A stretch of DNA of 64,000 nucleotides from Micrococcus cohnii (GTDB taxonomy: Bacteria; Actinomycetota; Actinomycetes; Actinomycetales; Micrococcaceae), in contig NZ_JACHNA010000001.1 of the NCBI RefSeq assembly GCF_014205175.1, forward strand, positions 1,550,001-1,614,000. Direction: 5' to 3'. Position numbers and translations under genes: made by a program. The notes beneath the pieces are model-generated. The model worked only from the letters and a program-made list of their open reading frames with translations. It was not told where the DNA came from and ran no database searches. This document shows positions 38,825-47,998 of this stretch, piece after piece (the first letter of the stretch is position 1; every line of letters begins with the position of its first letter).

Positions 38825-39505
38825 TCAAGCGGGTGTGGTGAGTCGTGCCCGGGGCGGGCGGGCATGCGCGGGTGGTCCGCGTTCACTGGCGGCGCAGGTC
38901 CAGGTCTGGGCGCGCAACGGGGTTGGCCGGGCGGCCACCACGCGCAGGCGCAGGCGCACCGGAGCGGGACGCCACCGCAGCAGCATCACGGCCACGCAGG
39001 CGTCCAGCACGCGCCCGGCCACGGCCGCGACGAGGCGTTCGCCGTGACGGATCAGGGCGACCGTGACCACGGCCGCGCTCAGATGTGCCAGGAGCATGCC
39101 GACGCCGGCCTGGCCGTGACCGCCGTGGGCGTGCGCGGCGAAGCTGGAGAGCTGCCCAGAGGCGTGTCCGAGGTGCTCGGCGTGGTCGCCGGAGGGCAGG
39201 TGCTCGGGGGCGACGGGCCCACCGGCCATGCTGTAGAGCAGGTGGAAGAGCAGCTGACTGCCGACGACACCGGCGACGACGCGCCAGAGCGAGAACATGT
39301 GCCCGGCCAGCACAGTGCACAACGGTGCGGCCAGGGCGATGGCCCACAGCCAGACGGCCGGGGGGACGGCGTGGCCGGCCGGCGCCGCGGCGGAGTGGGA
39401 GGCGGCGGCAAGGCCGGTCGCCAGCACCGCCCCGGCCCACCCGCGGGCCAAGCGTCCGGCCCCGCGCACGGGGACGGTGCGCAACGCGGGGTGATGCGTC
39501 TGCAT
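38825..39505 (-). CDS. His-rich integral membrane protein
   Basis: This 226-residue protein has about five hydrophobic helices and a His-rich stretch between them: HLPSGDHAEHLGHASG followed by AAHAHGGHGQ, likely metal-binding and probably extracytoplasmic. GGAAGGAC precedes the ATG. The Arg/Pro-rich C-terminal ~50 residues are soluble. It is the first gene of the one-direction copper cluster, so a role in copper sensing or transfer is inferred. I do not recognise a named family. Confidence 0.72.
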   Translation of the reverse strand: MQTHHPALRTVPVRGAGRLARGWAGAVLATGLAAASHSAAAPAGHAVPPAVWLWAIALAAPLCTVLAGHMFSLWRVVAGVVGSQLLFHLLYSMAGGPVAPEHLPSGDHAEHLGHASGQLSSFAAHAHGGHGQAGVGMLLAHLSAAVVTVALIRHGERLVAAVAGRVLDACVAVMLLRWRPAPVRLRLRVVAARPTPLRAQTWTCAASERGPPAHARPPRARLTTPA

Positions 39506-39570
39506 GGGCCGTCCTTCCCGTCGGTGCGCGTCGGCGAGGTGTGCCCGCCAGTCTACTCCCGCACACGACG

Positions 39571-39602
39571 ACGGCGCCCCGTCCGTGAGGACGAGGCGCC
39601 GT
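39571..39602 (-). terminator. Hairpin terminator after HU gene
   Basis: Arms 39571-39584 and 39589-39602 pair over 14 positions with one mismatch and a 4-base loop (GTGA). It lies 54 bases past the HU stop and in front of the copper cluster, so it separates the two transcription units. Confidence 0.65.
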
Positions 39603-39656
39603 GCATGCGCGGGTCGGTCCGCGGCGCTCAGGCCACGGTCACGACGGGGTGCGGGC

Positions 39657-39938
39657 TCACTCGGAGGCGGCGGCCTTGAGCTTGGAGCCGGCGGTCACCT
39701 TGACCGAGTAGCCGGCCGGGATGGTGATCTCCTCGCCGGTGCGCGGGTTGCGGCCGGTGCGCTCCTTGCGCTCGGTGCGCTCGACGGCGAGCCAGCCCGG
39801 CACCGAAACCTTCTCGCCCTTCTTCACCTGGGCCGAGAACACCTCGAAGACGGCGTCCAGCACATCGCTGACGGCGGCCTGGGTGTTGCCGGAGCGCTCC
39901 GCGACGGCAGCGACGAGTTCCTTGCGGTTCATAGCCAT
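39657..39938 (-). CDS. hup: HU family nucleoid DNA-binding protein
   Basis: This 93-residue HU-type protein bends and compacts DNA as a dimer. MAMNRKELVAAVAERSG begins at 39938 behind AGGAGG; the DNA-binding arm contains GRNPRTGEEITIPAGYSVKV with the conserved Arg-Asn-Pro tip. The C terminus is short, so it lacks the Lys/Ala-rich tail of mycobacterial-type HupB. It lies downstream of the rpsN operon terminator and has its own unit. Confidence 0.95.
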   Translation of the reverse strand: MAMNRKELVAAVAERSGNTQAAVSDVLDAVFEVFSAQVKKGEKVSVPGWLAVERTERKERTGRNPRTGEEITIPAGYSVKVTAGSKLKAAASE

Positions 39939-40119
39939 GAGGTCCTCCTGTTTGGGACGTCCGTAGGTGTCCCGGACCGTGTCGTCCGGGCCGTACACGC
40001 CTGAACGTACCATCCGGTGCCGCGTGGGCGCGCCCCCGAACGGCCTGTCCGCGCGGATTCTCATCGAACCCCTGGACTTCACCGACGGCGCTGCAGACCG
40101 CCGTGGCCGCACGGACGAC

Positions 40120-40155
40120 GACGGCGGCCGCCCCGTGATCGGGGCGGCCGCCGTC
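40120..40155 (-). terminator. Terminator after rpmB-rpmG-rpsN
   Basis: A perfect 16-bp stem (40120-40135 with 40140-40155) closes a TGAT loop, 29 bases after the rpsN stop. It is one of the most stable hairpins in the window. The rest of the 39939-40184 gap should hold the hup promoter, which I could not place with confidence. Confidence 0.8.
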
Positions 40156-40184
40156 GGGCCTGCGACAGAGGCTGCGTCAGCGTG

Positions 40185-40490
40185 TCACCAGGAGGACTTG
40201 GTCACGCCGGGCAGCTCGCCACGGTGCGCCATGTCGCGGAAGCGCACGCGGGAGATCCCGAAGCGCTGGAAGGTGCCGCGCGGGCGACCGTCGATCGAGT
40301 CGCGGTTGCGCACACGCACCGGCGACGCGTCGCGGGGCAGCTTCTGCAGGCCCACGCGGGCGGCCTCGCGGGCCTCGTCCGAGGCGTTCGGGTCCACGAG
40401 CGTCTTCTTGAGCTCGAGGCGCTTCTCAGCGTTGCGCGCGACGACGGCCTTGCGCTGCTCGTTCTTGGCGATCTTCGACTTCTTTGCCAT
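40185..40490 (-). CDS. rpsN: 30S ribosomal protein S14, zinc-free form
   Basis: At 101 residues this is the long S14 class, starting [14 protein letters not shown] and ending [12 protein letters not shown], and it lacks the CxxC...CxxC zinc ribbon of short S14. The conserved RNA-binding segment [18 protein letters not shown] is present. It is the third gene of rpmB-rpmG-rpsN and starts 3 bases after rpmG behind GAGAGGAG. Confidence 0.96.
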   Translation of the reverse strand: MAKKSKIAKNEQRKAVVARNAEKRLELKKTLVDPNASDEAREAARVGLQKLPRDASPVRVRNRDSIDGRPRGTFQRFGISRVRFRDMAHRGELPGVTKSSW

Positions 40491-40493
40491 GCC

Positions 40494-40661
40494 TCAGCGC
40501 TCCTCTCGGAAATCCACGTGCTTGCGGACCACCGGGTCGTACTTCTTCAGGGTGATGCGATCCGGGGTGTTGCGGCGGTTCTTGCGGGTCACATAGGTGA
40601 ACCCGGTGCCGGCCGTCGACTTCAGCTTGATGATCGGACGAACGTCCTTGTCCTTGGCCAT
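40494..40661 (-). CDS. rpmG: 50S ribosomal protein L33, zinc-free form
   Basis: This 55-residue protein reads [15 protein letters not shown] at its start and continues with [19 protein letters not shown], the L33 core. The cysteine pairs of zinc-binding L33 are absent. It starts one base after the rpmB stop. A short gene, but the translation is unmistakable. Confidence 0.95.
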   Translation of the reverse strand: MAKDKDVRPIIKLKSTAGTGFTYVTRKNRRNTPDRITLKKYDPVVRKHVDFREER

Positions 40662-40662
40662 G

Positions 40663-40899
40663 TCAGAGCTTCACTCCCTTCGCGATCAGGTCGGCGACGA
40701 CCGCGTCGATGCCGCGCACGTCGATGGTCTTGATGCCCTTGGTCGACAGCGTCAGGGTGACGTTGCGGCGCAGGGACGGGACCCAGTAGGTCTTCTTCTG
40801 GATGTTCGGGTCGAACCGGCGCTTGGTGCGGCGGTGCGAGTGGGAGATGCTGTGGCCGAAACCCGGCCCAGCCCCGGTTACCTGGCAGTGAGCTGCCAT
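40663..40899 (-). CDS. rpmB: 50S ribosomal protein L28
   Basis: This 78-residue protein begins [20 protein letters not shown] behind GAGGAG, then carries the L28 core [14 protein letters not shown]. Only one Cys remains, so it cannot form the four-Cys zinc site of the C+ paralogue. It heads the rpmB-rpmG-rpsN operon, behind a long untranslated leader. C- paralogues of this set are Zur-regulated in mycobacteria and streptomycetes, but no Zur-like box was seen here. Confidence 0.96.
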   Translation of the reverse strand: MAAHCQVTGAGPGFGHSISHSHRRTKRRFDPNIQKKTYWVPSLRRNVTLTLSTKGIKTIDVRGIDAVVADLIAKGVKL

Positions 40900-41236
40900 G
40901 ATCACTCCTCGTGGCAAGTTGTAGTAAAAGGACGGGCGGAACCCGCATGTCGGTCAGGACGCGGACGCACGATGACGCCACGGCCGTGTCCGAGAGAGTC
41001 CCGCCGGCGGGTGTGGACACCGCACTCTTACTGCGACTTCGTCGAAAAGGTGAACCAGGCTGGGTGAGAGCCAACCGAAGTGCCTTCAGATCGCTGGTGT
41101 GAACGGTGAGCCCGGCGCCTCAAGGAATCTGGGGCGTCGGAGTCCGGTCCGCGGGAGCACGCTGCTTTTCCGGCCCCCGAGCGTTCGAGTCGGATGACCG
41201 CGGACGCACTGGGAACAGCGAGGCTTGCGCCGTCCT
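40900..41236 (-). promoter_or_regulatory. Long 5' leader of rpmB-rpmG-rpsN
   Basis: If the promoter at 41237-41265 is used, the mRNA has ~330 untranslated bases. No convincing gene lies on either strand of 40900-41236. A nearer -10-like TAAGAG at 41029-41024 could serve as a second promoter. The stretch may hold a ribosomal-protein or stress-responsive leader; no known riboswitch was recognised. Confidence 0.4.
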
Positions 41237-41265
41237 ATCTTACGGCACACCCTCAAGCGGTTCAA
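41237..41265 (-). promoter_or_regulatory. Strong-looking promoter for ribosomal protein operon
   Basis: TTGAAC (41265-41260), a 17-base spacer and TAAGAT (41242-41237) form a near-consensus housekeeping promoter pointing to rpmB. It is one of the best promoter matches in the window. Confidence 0.65.
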
Positions 41266-41356
41266 CTCGCCGAGGGGCGCTCGCAGGCGAGACGTGCCTC
41301 ACGGGTACATGACGCGGTCACGCGGAGCGCGCCCGTACGAGGTCGGTATTGCGCGC

Positions 41357-41369
41357 GTTGTTGAACAAC
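41357..41369. promoter_or_regulatory. GntR-type operator upstream of NRAMP-like carrier
   Basis: GTTGTT-G-AACAAC is a perfect palindrome matching the FadR-subfamily GntR consensus TnGTnnnACnA. It lies between TTGCGC (-35, 41349-41354) and TATACC (-10, 41371-41376), where a bound repressor would block transcription. The same core recurs in front of pxpA, and a GntR gene lies between. Confidence 0.7.
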
Positions 41370-41443
41370 CTATACCGTCTCCTGAGCCACAGTCGGTGAC
41401 ACCGATCACGGCGTCCCTCGTCCCCCGACCGATAGGCCAGAGC

Positions 41444-42742
41444 ATGGCGACCTCCGCAGACCTCTCCTCCCACGAGAAGCGCTCGGCACAGAGCCCCGAG
41501 CCGGGCTCCGCGCCGGCCGACGCGCCCACCGCGCCCGGGCGCGCTCCCCTGGACGGCAAGGGCCGACGCACCGCCCTGCTGGGCGCCATGTTCCTCATGG
41601 CGACCTCGGCCATCGGGCCCGGCTTCATCACCCAGACCTCGACGTTCACCGTCCAGATCGGCGCCGCGTTCGCGTTCGCGATCCTCGTGTCGATCCTCAT
41701 CGACATCGCCGTGCAGATGAACGTGTGGCGCGTCGTCGGCGTCTCCGGCATGCGCGCCCAGGAACTCGCTAATGCCGTGCTCCCGGGCCTGGGCTGGGTG
41801 CTCTCGGTGCTCGTGTTCATCGGCGGCATGGTGTTCAACATCGGCAACATCGCCGGCACCGGCCTCGGCACCGACGCGATGTTCGGCCTGGATCCGCTGC
41901 TCGGCGGGGCCGCGTCCGCCGCGATCGCCATCGCCGTGTTCCTGTCCAAGCGCGCCGGCATGGCTCTGGATCGGATCGTGCTGGTCCTCGGCATCGTGAT
42001 GATCCTGCTGATGGGCTTCGTCGCCGTCGTCTCCAACCCGCCCGTGGGCGAGGCGGCCCGCCAGACCGTGCTTCCCGACAGCGTCGACATGCTCATCATC
42101 GTCACGCTCGTCGGCGGCACCGTGGGCGGCTACATCACCTACGCGGGCGCCCACCGCATGATCGACTCGGGCGTCTCCGGTGTCGACGACGTCGCCTCGA
42201 TCACCCGCTCGTCCGTGCTGTCGATCATCGTCACCGGCGTGATGCGCGTGCTGCTGTTCCTTGCGATCCTCGGCGTCGTCGCCGCGGGCGCGACACTGAA
42301 CCCGGACAACCTCGCGGCCTCGGCCTTCGAGCACGCCGCGGGCGAGGTCGGACTGCGCATGTTCGGCGTCGTCCTCTGGGCGGCGGCCATCAGCTCGGTC
42401 ATCGGAGCGGCCTACACCTCGGTCTCGTTCATCACGAAGTCCACGACATCGGCGCGCACTCGCAACCTGCTGACCGTCGCGTTCATCGCGGTGTGCGCCG
42501 TCCTGTACCTGCTGCTGCAGCAGGCGCCGCAGACCCTGCTGGTGTTCGCCGGCGCGTTCAACGGCATGATCCTGCCGATCGGCTTCGCCGCGCTCATGTA
42601 CGTCGCCTGGCGCCGCCGCGATCTGCTGGGCGGTTACCGCTACCCGGTGTGGTTGCTGGTGATCGGCGCGCTGGCCTGGCTGGTCTCGCTCGTGATCGCC
42701 GTGCGCGGCTTCCAGCCGATGCTGGAGCTGTTCGCTGCCTGA
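41444..42742 (+). CDS. NRAMP-like transporter (YcsG type)
   Basis: This 432-residue protein has about 11 hydrophobic helices and the NRAMP-family patterns SAIGPGFITQTSTFTVQIGA and VGGTVGGYITYAGAHRM. The latter differs from the metal-coordinating motif of true Mn/Fe NRAMP proteins. YcsG of Bacillus, encoded beside the 5-oxoprolinase genes, is the closest contextual parallel, so uptake of 5-oxoproline or a related solute is inferred. A GntR-type palindrome sits in its promoter. It is convergent with the gntR gene. Confidence 0.8.
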   Translation: MATSADLSSHEKRSAQSPEPGSAPADAPTAPGRAPLDGKGRRTALLGAMFLMATSAIGPGFITQTSTFTVQIGAAFAFAILVSILIDIAVQMNVWRVVGVSGMRAQELANAVLPGLGWVLSVLVFIGGMVFNIGNIAGTGLGTDAMFGLDPLLGGAASAAIAIAVFLSKRAGMALDRIVLVLGIVMILLMGFVAVVSNPPVGEAARQTVLPDSVDMLIIVTLVGGTVGGYITYAGAHRMIDSGVSGVDDVASITRSSVLSIIVTGVMRVLLFLAILGVVAAGATLNPDNLAASAFEHAAGEVGLRMFGVVLWAAAISSVIGAAYTSVSFITKSTTSARTRNLLTVAFIAVCAVLYLLLQQAPQTLLVFAGAFNGMILPIGFAALMYVAWRRRDLLGGYRYPVWLLVIGALAWLVSLVIAVRGFQPMLELFAA

Positions 42743-42775
42743 CCGAACCCACCGCGCTGGCGGCGGGCTCAGCGC

Positions 42776-43480
42776 TCAGCGTTCCCGGATGTGGTCCAGC
42801 ACGAGCGCTTCGGCCTCGTCGAGATAGGGCTCGAGCACCTCGATCGCGCCCTGACGGTCGCCGGTGAGGATCAACCGGGCCAGCAGGCGGTTGCGCTCGG
42901 CGAAGCGCAGGTGCAGGTCCGTCATCACGTCCATCGGCTGGAACGACAGGCGCAGCCGGCCGAGCACGGAGGCCATCAGCCGATCGAGGTCGGCCGAGGC
43001 CAGCAGCCCGACGATCGTGGTGTGCAGACGCTGGTTCGCATCACCGAGCCGGCGCGGATCGTCGGCGACTTCCACGCCGGCTCCGACGCTGGCGACGACG
43101 TACTCCAGCTGCTGACGCTGAGCCGAGGTCAGCCGCCCGTACTGCAGGGCGCCAAGCTCGATCACGCGTCGGGCGCGGAAGATCTCCTCCACGTCGCGCG
43201 CGCCGGGCTGCACAACGAATACGCCGCGGTGCGGATAGCGCACCAGCAGGTTCTCGGCGACCAGCTGCGCGAAGGCCTCCCGCAGACTGTTGCGGCTGAC
43301 CCCCAGCTCCTCGGCGAGCGCGACCTCGCCGAGCCGGGCGCCGGGGGCCAGCCGGGCCAGGCCGATCCGCTCGCGCAGGGCCGCGGCGACCGCGTCCACC
43401 GCGGACGCGCCCGCCCCCTCCTCGGGCAGGCCGGTCGGCGGGGCCGGCAGAAGCGGGCTGTCGGCGGGGTCCACAGGCAC
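42776..43480 (-). CDS. GntR family regulator, FadR/FCD subfamily
   Basis: This 234-residue protein has an N-terminal winged helix (GEVALAEELGVSRNSLREAF) and an all-helical FCD ligand domain with metal-binding-type His/Asp positions (LGDANQRLHTTIV, LRFAERNRLLARLI). The GTG start follows GAAGGAG. It is the last gene of the pxpA-pxpBC-carboxylase operon, and it is flanked by two TTGTTnAACAA palindromes of the FadR type, so it probably represses both that operon and the NRAMP-like carrier gene. Confidence 0.9.
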   Translation of the reverse strand: MPVDPADSPLLPAPPTGLPEEGAGASAVDAVAAALRERIGLARLAPGARLGEVALAEELGVSRNSLREAFAQLVAENLLVRYPHRGVFVVQPGARDVEEIFRARRVIELGALQYGRLTSAQRQQLEYVVASVGAGVEVADDPRRLGDANQRLHTTIVGLLASADLDRLMASVLGRLRLSFQPMDVMTDLHLRFAERNRLLARLILTGDRQGAIEVLEPYLDEAEALVLDHIRER

Positions 43481-43563
43481 GCGAGTCTCCTTCGGTGTGG
43501 TCGGATCAGGGGCGGGCGCCCGGGTCGGCGCACCCGCCCACAGGCCCGGAGGCCGGACGGCGG

Positions 43564-45327
43564 TCAGGACTCGACGCGCGCGATCACCTGGCCGCGACTC
43601 AGCGCGACGCCCGGCTCCAGAGATTCGAGCTGCACCCTACCGGTCGCCGGGGCGGTCACCGGCGTCTCCATCTTCATGGCCTCGACCACCGCGACGGTCT
43701 GCCCCGCCGACACCTGGTCGCCGTCGGCCACGGAGAAGGAGACGAGCGAGCCGTTGATCGGGGAGGTCACCGCGCCGGCGGCCTCCTCGGAGCCGCCCGC
43801 CCCCTGCGCGTCCGCGTCGACGGCCGCGCCGGCCGCTCCCCCGCCGCCGAGCAGCGCGGCGTGCAGGCGCGCCGGGATGCCCAGCTGCACGGCCTTCCCG
43901 TCGAGCTCGACGGTCAGGGTGGTGCGGCGGCCGTCGGGCTGGGCGGCGGCCAGGTGCGGGGAGGCCTCCAGCTCCGTGGCGAAGGCCGACTCGATCCACG
44001 TGGTGTACACGCCGAGCTCGTCGGCGGCGGTGAAGTCCGGGTGCTCGATCACGGTGCGGTGGAACGGCACGACGGTCGCCACGCCCTCGATGCGCAGCTC
44101 GGCGAGCGCGTCCTTGGCGCGGGCCAGCGCCTGGGCCCGGTCCTCGCCCCAGACGATCAGCTTGGCCATCAGCGAGTCGTACTCACCGGGGATCACCGAG
44201 CCTGAGCGCACGCCGGCGTCCATGCGCACGCCGGGACCGGTCGGCGCCTCGAACGCCTCGACCAGCCCGGGCGAGGGCAGAAAGCCCATGGCCGGGTCCT
44301 CGGCGTTCAGGCGGAACTCGAAGGCGTGACCGCGCGGGGTCGGGTCTTCGGTGATCGACAGCGGCTCGCCGGCCGCGGCGCGGAACTGCTCGCGTACCAG
44401 ATCCACGCCCGTCGTCGCCTCGGAGACGGGGTGCTCGACCTGCAGGCGCGTGTTCACCTCGAGGAAGCTGATGAGCCCGTCGGGGGCGACGAGGTACTCG
44501 ACCGTGCCGGCGCCGGTGTACGCGGCCTCGGCGCAGATGCGGCGGGCGGAGTCGTGGATGCGCTCGCGCTGCTCATCGGTGAGGAACGGCGCGGGCGCCT
44601 CCTCGACGAGCTTCTGGTTGCGGCGCTGCAGCGAGCAGTCGCGGGTGCCGACCACCACGACGTTGCCGTGCGAGTCCGCGACGACCTGCGCCTCCACGTG
44701 GCGCGGGCGGTCCAGGAAGCGCTCGACGAAGCACTCGCCGCGGCCGAAGGCCGTCACGGCCTCGCGCACGGCCGAGGCGAAGGCGTCCTCGACATCGTCC
44801 AGCTCACGGACGACCTTGATGCCGCGGCCGCCGCCGCCGAAGGCGGCCTTGATGGCGATCGGCAGGCCGTGCTCCTCGGCGAACGCGCGGGCCTCGGCCG
44901 GCGAGTCCACGGGGCCGTCCGAGCCGGGCACGAGCGGGGCGCCGGCGGCCTGAGCGATCGCACGGGCCGTGATCTTGTCGCCCAGGTCGCGGATGACCTT
45001 CGGGCTCGGGCCGACCCAGGTCAGCCCCGCCTCGACGACCTTCTCGGCGAAGTCCGCGTTCTCGGAGAGGAAGCCGTAGCCGGGGTGCACACCGTCGGCG
45101 CCGCTGCGGCGGGCGATCTCGATGAGGGCGTCCTGGTCCAGGTAGGTCTCGGCCGATGAGGCGCCCGGCAGGTGGTAGGCCTCGTCGGCGAGCGCCACGT
45201 GCATCGCGTCCGCGTCGGGGTCGGAGTACACGGCGACGGAGGTCAGGCCGTGGTCGCGGCACGCGCGGGCCACGCGCACGGCGATCTCGCCTCGGTTCGC
45301 GATGAGGATCTTGGTCAGCTGCGGCAT
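43564..45327 (-). CDS. Biotin carboxylase fused to biotin carrier domain
   Basis: This 587-residue protein contains a complete biotin carboxylase (residues 1-~450): the ATP-grasp glycine loop [28 protein letters not shown] and catalytic Arg/Glu. A linker of ~50 residues leads to a biotinyl domain with EAMKMET; K552 is the biotinylation site. It resembles the alpha subunits of acyl-CoA carboxylases, but no carboxyltransferase beta subunit is nearby. Instead it starts 3 bases after the fused PxpB-PxpC gene, whose fold is related to the carboxyltransferase of urea carboxylase. A role in 5-oxoproline metabolism is inferred. Confidence 0.93.
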   Translation of the reverse strand: MPQLTKILIANRGEIAVRVARACRDHGLTSVAVYSDPDADAMHVALADEAYHLPGASSAETYLDQDALIEIARRSGADGVHPGYGFLSENADFAEKVVEAGLTWVGPSPKVIRDLGDKITARAIAQAAGAPLVPGSDGPVDSPAEARAFAEEHGLPIAIKAAFGGGGRGIKVVRELDDVEDAFASAVREAVTAFGRGECFVERFLDRPRHVEAQVVADSHGNVVVVGTRDCSLQRRNQKLVEEAPAPFLTDEQRERIHDSARRICAEAAYTGAGTVEYLVAPDGLISFLEVNTRLQVEHPVSEATTGVDLVREQFRAAAGEPLSITEDPTPRGHAFEFRLNAEDPAMGFLPSPGLVEAFEAPTGPGVRMDAGVRSGSVIPGEYDSLMAKLIVWGEDRAQALARAKDALAELRIEGVATVVPFHRTVIEHPDFTAADELGVYTTWIESAFATELEASPHLAAAQPDGRRTTLTVELDGKAVQLGIPARLHAALLGGGGAAGAAVDADAQGAGGSEEAAGAVTSPINGSLVSFSVADGDQVSAGQTVAVVEAMKMETPVTAPATGRVQLESLEPGVALSRGQVIARVES

Positions 45328-45330
45328 GGG

Positions 45331-47130
45331 TCAGGCCTCCTCGGTCTGAGCGGGGGACGTCGTCGGCGCGGGCTGTGCCGACGAGGACGTCTGCGGGGTC
45401 GGTGATGCCTCGGATGCCGCGGGCCGGTTGGCCGTGGCCGTCTGGGCGAGGTCGGCGGGGTCGGCGGGGTCGGCGGGGCCGCTGTGGTCGTCGTCGGCGT
45501 CCACCGTCGTGAAGCGCACGCGCGCCCCGGGCGGCAGCTGGGCGGCGGTGCCCAGGTCCTCGGGTACGACCACCGCGACGACGGGATAGCCGCCGGTCAC
45601 CGGGTGGTCGGCGAGGAACAGCACCGGCTCGCCCGACGGCGGGACCTGCAGAGCGCCGGTGAACACGCCTTCGGAGGCGAGCTCACCGTCCTTCGCACGG
45701 GTGAGCGGGGCCCCGTCGTCCGGAGCGCGCAGGCGGACGCCGATCCGGTTCGACTCAGCCGTGACGGTCCACTGCTGCGCGGTGAAGCGCTCGAGCGAGT
45801 CCGCGTCGAACCAGTCCTGCCTCGGGCCCAGCACGACGCGCAGGGTCGTGAGCCCGTGGGCGGTCGGGGTGCGGCGCACGGGCGGCTCGGCGTCCCCGAC
45901 GAGGCGGTGGCCGGGGTCCACGCGGCGGGGCACGAACATGCCCGGGGCCAGCGGGTCCGGGCCGATGCCGGACATGACGTCGGTGGCGCGCGAGCCCAGC
46001 GGTGCCTCGACCTCAATGCCGCCGCGCACGGCGAGGTAGGCGCGCATGCCGGCGGCGGGCTCCTCCAGAGTGAGGGTCTCGTCGTCGAGCAGCGCGAAGG
46101 GGCGCCGCACCGGGGCGGTGCGCACGTGCGCCGGGGAGGTGATGGTGGCGCGGGCCTCGGCGCCGGCCAGGGCCAGCACGTGGTCGCCGTGCGCCGTCAC
46201 GCTCAGCCCGCCCAGCAGCGCCTCGATGACCGCCTCGGACGAGGAGTTGCCCACCAGACGGTTGGCCTGGCGCGCCGCGGTGCGGTCGGCGGCACCGGAG
46301 GCCGTGACGCCGAGATCGCCGTGGCCGTGCCGCCCAAGGTCTTGGATCAGGGCCTGCAGACCGGTCGCCTCGACGTGCAGCCCGGGGGCGTCCGCGTCGG
46401 CGAGTGACCCGGCGGCGTCCACCTGGTCGGCGTCCTCCGTGTGGTCGGCGTCCGCACGGCTGGGGGTGGGCGTCGTGACCACGGCCAGCTCCCGCACGGC
46501 TCGGTAGCGCACGCGGTCGCCGGGGCGGATGAGCGCCGGAGCCTCACGATCGATGTCCCACAGGACGGCATCGGTGCGGCCGAGCAGCTGCCAACCGCCG
46601 GGCGAGACACGCGGGTAGACGGCGGAGAACCGACCGGCCAGGCCGACGGACCCCGCGGGCACCGCGGTGCGCGGCGAACTGCGCCGCGGCACGTCGAAGG
46701 GAGCCGGCTCAGCGGCGCAGTAGGTGAAGCCCGGGGCGAAGCCGCCGAAGGCGCCGACGTATTCGGTCGAGGTGTGGGCGTCGATCACGGCGTCAATGCT
46801 CATGCCCGTCAGCGCGGCCACATCGGCGAGGTCTTCACCGTCGTAGAGAACATCGACCGTGACCACGCGAGCAGCCTCATCGTCACGCGCCTCAGGGGTG
46901 ACGGTCGTGACCTGGCGGGCGGCGGCGACGGCCTCGCCGCGGGTGCGGAAGACCAGCAGCACGGTCTCGGCGGCGGCGATCGCCTCGCGCTGCCCGGGAT
47001 AGGGATGGGCGATCAGGTGCGCGTGCAGCGTCATGACGTCGGCCAGGCTCGCGCACTCGAGCAGGAACGCCTGCGGACCGGCCCAACGCAGGGTGGGGAC
47101 GGTGAAGCCGCCCGAGGAGGTGACGCTCAT
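45331..47130 (-). CDS. pxpBC: Fused 5-oxoprolinase subunits PxpB-PxpC (KipI-KipA)
   Basis: This 599-residue fusion has a KipI/PxpB domain (~12-225; [20 protein letters not shown]) and a KipA/PxpC domain (~250-540; [19 protein letters not shown] and [11 protein letters not shown]). A low-complexity acidic linker joins them and a disordered Pro/Ala/Ser tail follows. In E. coli, PxpA, PxpB and PxpC together open 5-oxoproline to glutamate with ATP. The domain pair is also homologous to the carboxyltransferase part of urea carboxylase. The start ATG overlaps the pxpA stop (ATGA), so the two are coupled. Confidence 0.93.
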   Translation of the reverse strand: MSVTSSGGFTVPTLRWAGPQAFLLECASLADVMTLHAHLIAHPYPGQREAIAAAETVLLVFRTRGEAVAAARQVTTVTPEARDDEAARVVTVDVLYDGEDLADVAALTGMSIDAVIDAHTSTEYVGAFGGFAPGFTYCAAEPAPFDVPRRSSPRTAVPAGSVGLAGRFSAVYPRVSPGGWQLLGRTDAVLWDIDREAPALIRPGDRVRYRAVRELAVVTTPTPSRADADHTEDADQVDAAGSLADADAPGLHVEATGLQALIQDLGRHGHGDLGVTASGAADRTAARQANRLVGNSSSEAVIEALLGGLSVTAHGDHVLALAGAEARATITSPAHVRTAPVRRPFALLDDETLTLEEPAAGMRAYLAVRGGIEVEAPLGSRATDVMSGIGPDPLAPGMFVPRRVDPGHRLVGDAEPPVRRTPTAHGLTTLRVVLGPRQDWFDADSLERFTAQQWTVTAESNRIGVRLRAPDDGAPLTRAKDGELASEGVFTGALQVPPSGEPVLFLADHPVTGGYPVVAVVVPEDLGTAAQLPPGARVRFTTVDADDDHSGPADPADPADLAQTATANRPAASEASPTPQTSSSAQPAPTTSPAQTEEA

Positions 47131-47891
47131 GCGAAGGCCTCGATCCGCACGCCGGCCTCATCGAGCCCGGCGCGCACGGCGGCGGCCATCGCGACGGCAC
47201 CGGGGGTGTCGCCATGCAGGCAGATCGACTCGGCCTCGACGCGGATGTCCGAGCCGTCGACGGCGCTCAGGACCCCCTCGGTGGCCAGGCGCACCATGCG
47301 CGCGGTCACCTCCGCTTCGTCATGCAGGACGGCGCCGGGCTCCCGGCGGGAGACGAGCGTGCCTTCGGGGGTGTACCCGCGGTCGGCGAAGGCCTCGGCG
47401 ACGCCGCGCAGCCCGGCCGCACGCGCCTTCTCGAGCGCGACCGACCCCGGCAGCAGCAGCAGCGGCAGGTCCCCGCCGAACTCCTTCACCGCGTCCACGA
47501 CAGCCTGGGCGTGCGCCTCGTGGTGGACGATCGTGTTGTAGAGGGCGCCGTGCGGCTTGACGTAGCGAATGCGGCCACCGGCGGCGCGGGCCAGGGCCTC
47601 GAGGGCGCCCATCTGGTAGAGCACGTCGTCGGCCAGCTCGGTCGGTGAGCAGTCGAGGAAGCGGCGGCCGAAGCCGGCCAGGTCCCGGTACCCGACGTGT
47701 GCGCCGATGCTGATGCCTGCGGCGACGGCCGCACGACAGGTCGCCCCGATGCCGGACGGATCGCCGGCGTGGAAGCCGCAGGCGACGTTCGCGGAGGACA
47801 CGGAGCGGAACATGGCGGCGTCGTCGCCCATGGACCAGCTGCCGAAGGACTCGCCGACGTCGCTGTTCAGGTCGATGCTCATGGCCGTCAT
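47127..47891 (-). CDS. pxpA: 5-oxoprolinase subunit PxpA (LamB/YcsF family)
   Basis: This 254-residue protein has the LamB/YcsF hallmarks [49 protein letters not shown] and [13 protein letters not shown], which contribute the conserved Asp and His active-site residues. GAGAGGAG precedes the ATG. It leads the operon pxpA-pxpBC-carboxylase-gntR. A GntR-type palindrome sits in its promoter overlapping a TTGAAC -35 that is 17 bases from CATTAT. Confidence 0.95.
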   Translation of the reverse strand: MTAMSIDLNSDVGESFGSWSMGDDAAMFRSVSSANVACGFHAGDPSGIGATCRAAVAAGISIGAHVGYRDLAGFGRRFLDCSPTELADDVLYQMGALEALARAAGGRIRYVKPHGALYNTIVHHEAHAQAVVDAVKEFGGDLPLLLLPGSVALEKARAAGLRGVAEAFADRGYTPEGTLVSRREPGAVLHDEAEVTARMVRLATEGVLSAVDGSDIRVEAESICLHGDTPGAVAMAAAVRAGLDEAGVRIEAFA

Positions 47892-47951
47892 GGTGCGGCT
47901 CCTCTCAGGCGGATGCGGGACAGATCACTCCATAATGAGGCCTGCACCAGA

Positions 47952-47964
47952 ATTGTTCAACAAT
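47952..47964. promoter_or_regulatory. GntR-type operator upstream of pxpA
   Basis: ATTGTT-C-AACAAT is a perfect 13-base palindrome sharing the core TTGTTnAACAA with the site at 41357-41369. On the pxpA strand it overlaps TTGAAC, which is spaced 17 bases from a -10-like CATTAT. It is the likely operator for the operon's own GntR gene. Confidence 0.72.
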
Positions 47965-47998
47965 CCCGGCTGACGTGGGACGACGTGGCGCGACGGGC

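Noticed and set aside
40900-41443. Short open frames and a Zur box in the gap before the NRAMP-like gene
   Set aside because: The frames have no family resemblance or ribosome sites, and no AT-rich Zur-like palindrome was found; only the promoter, leader and GntR site are supported.
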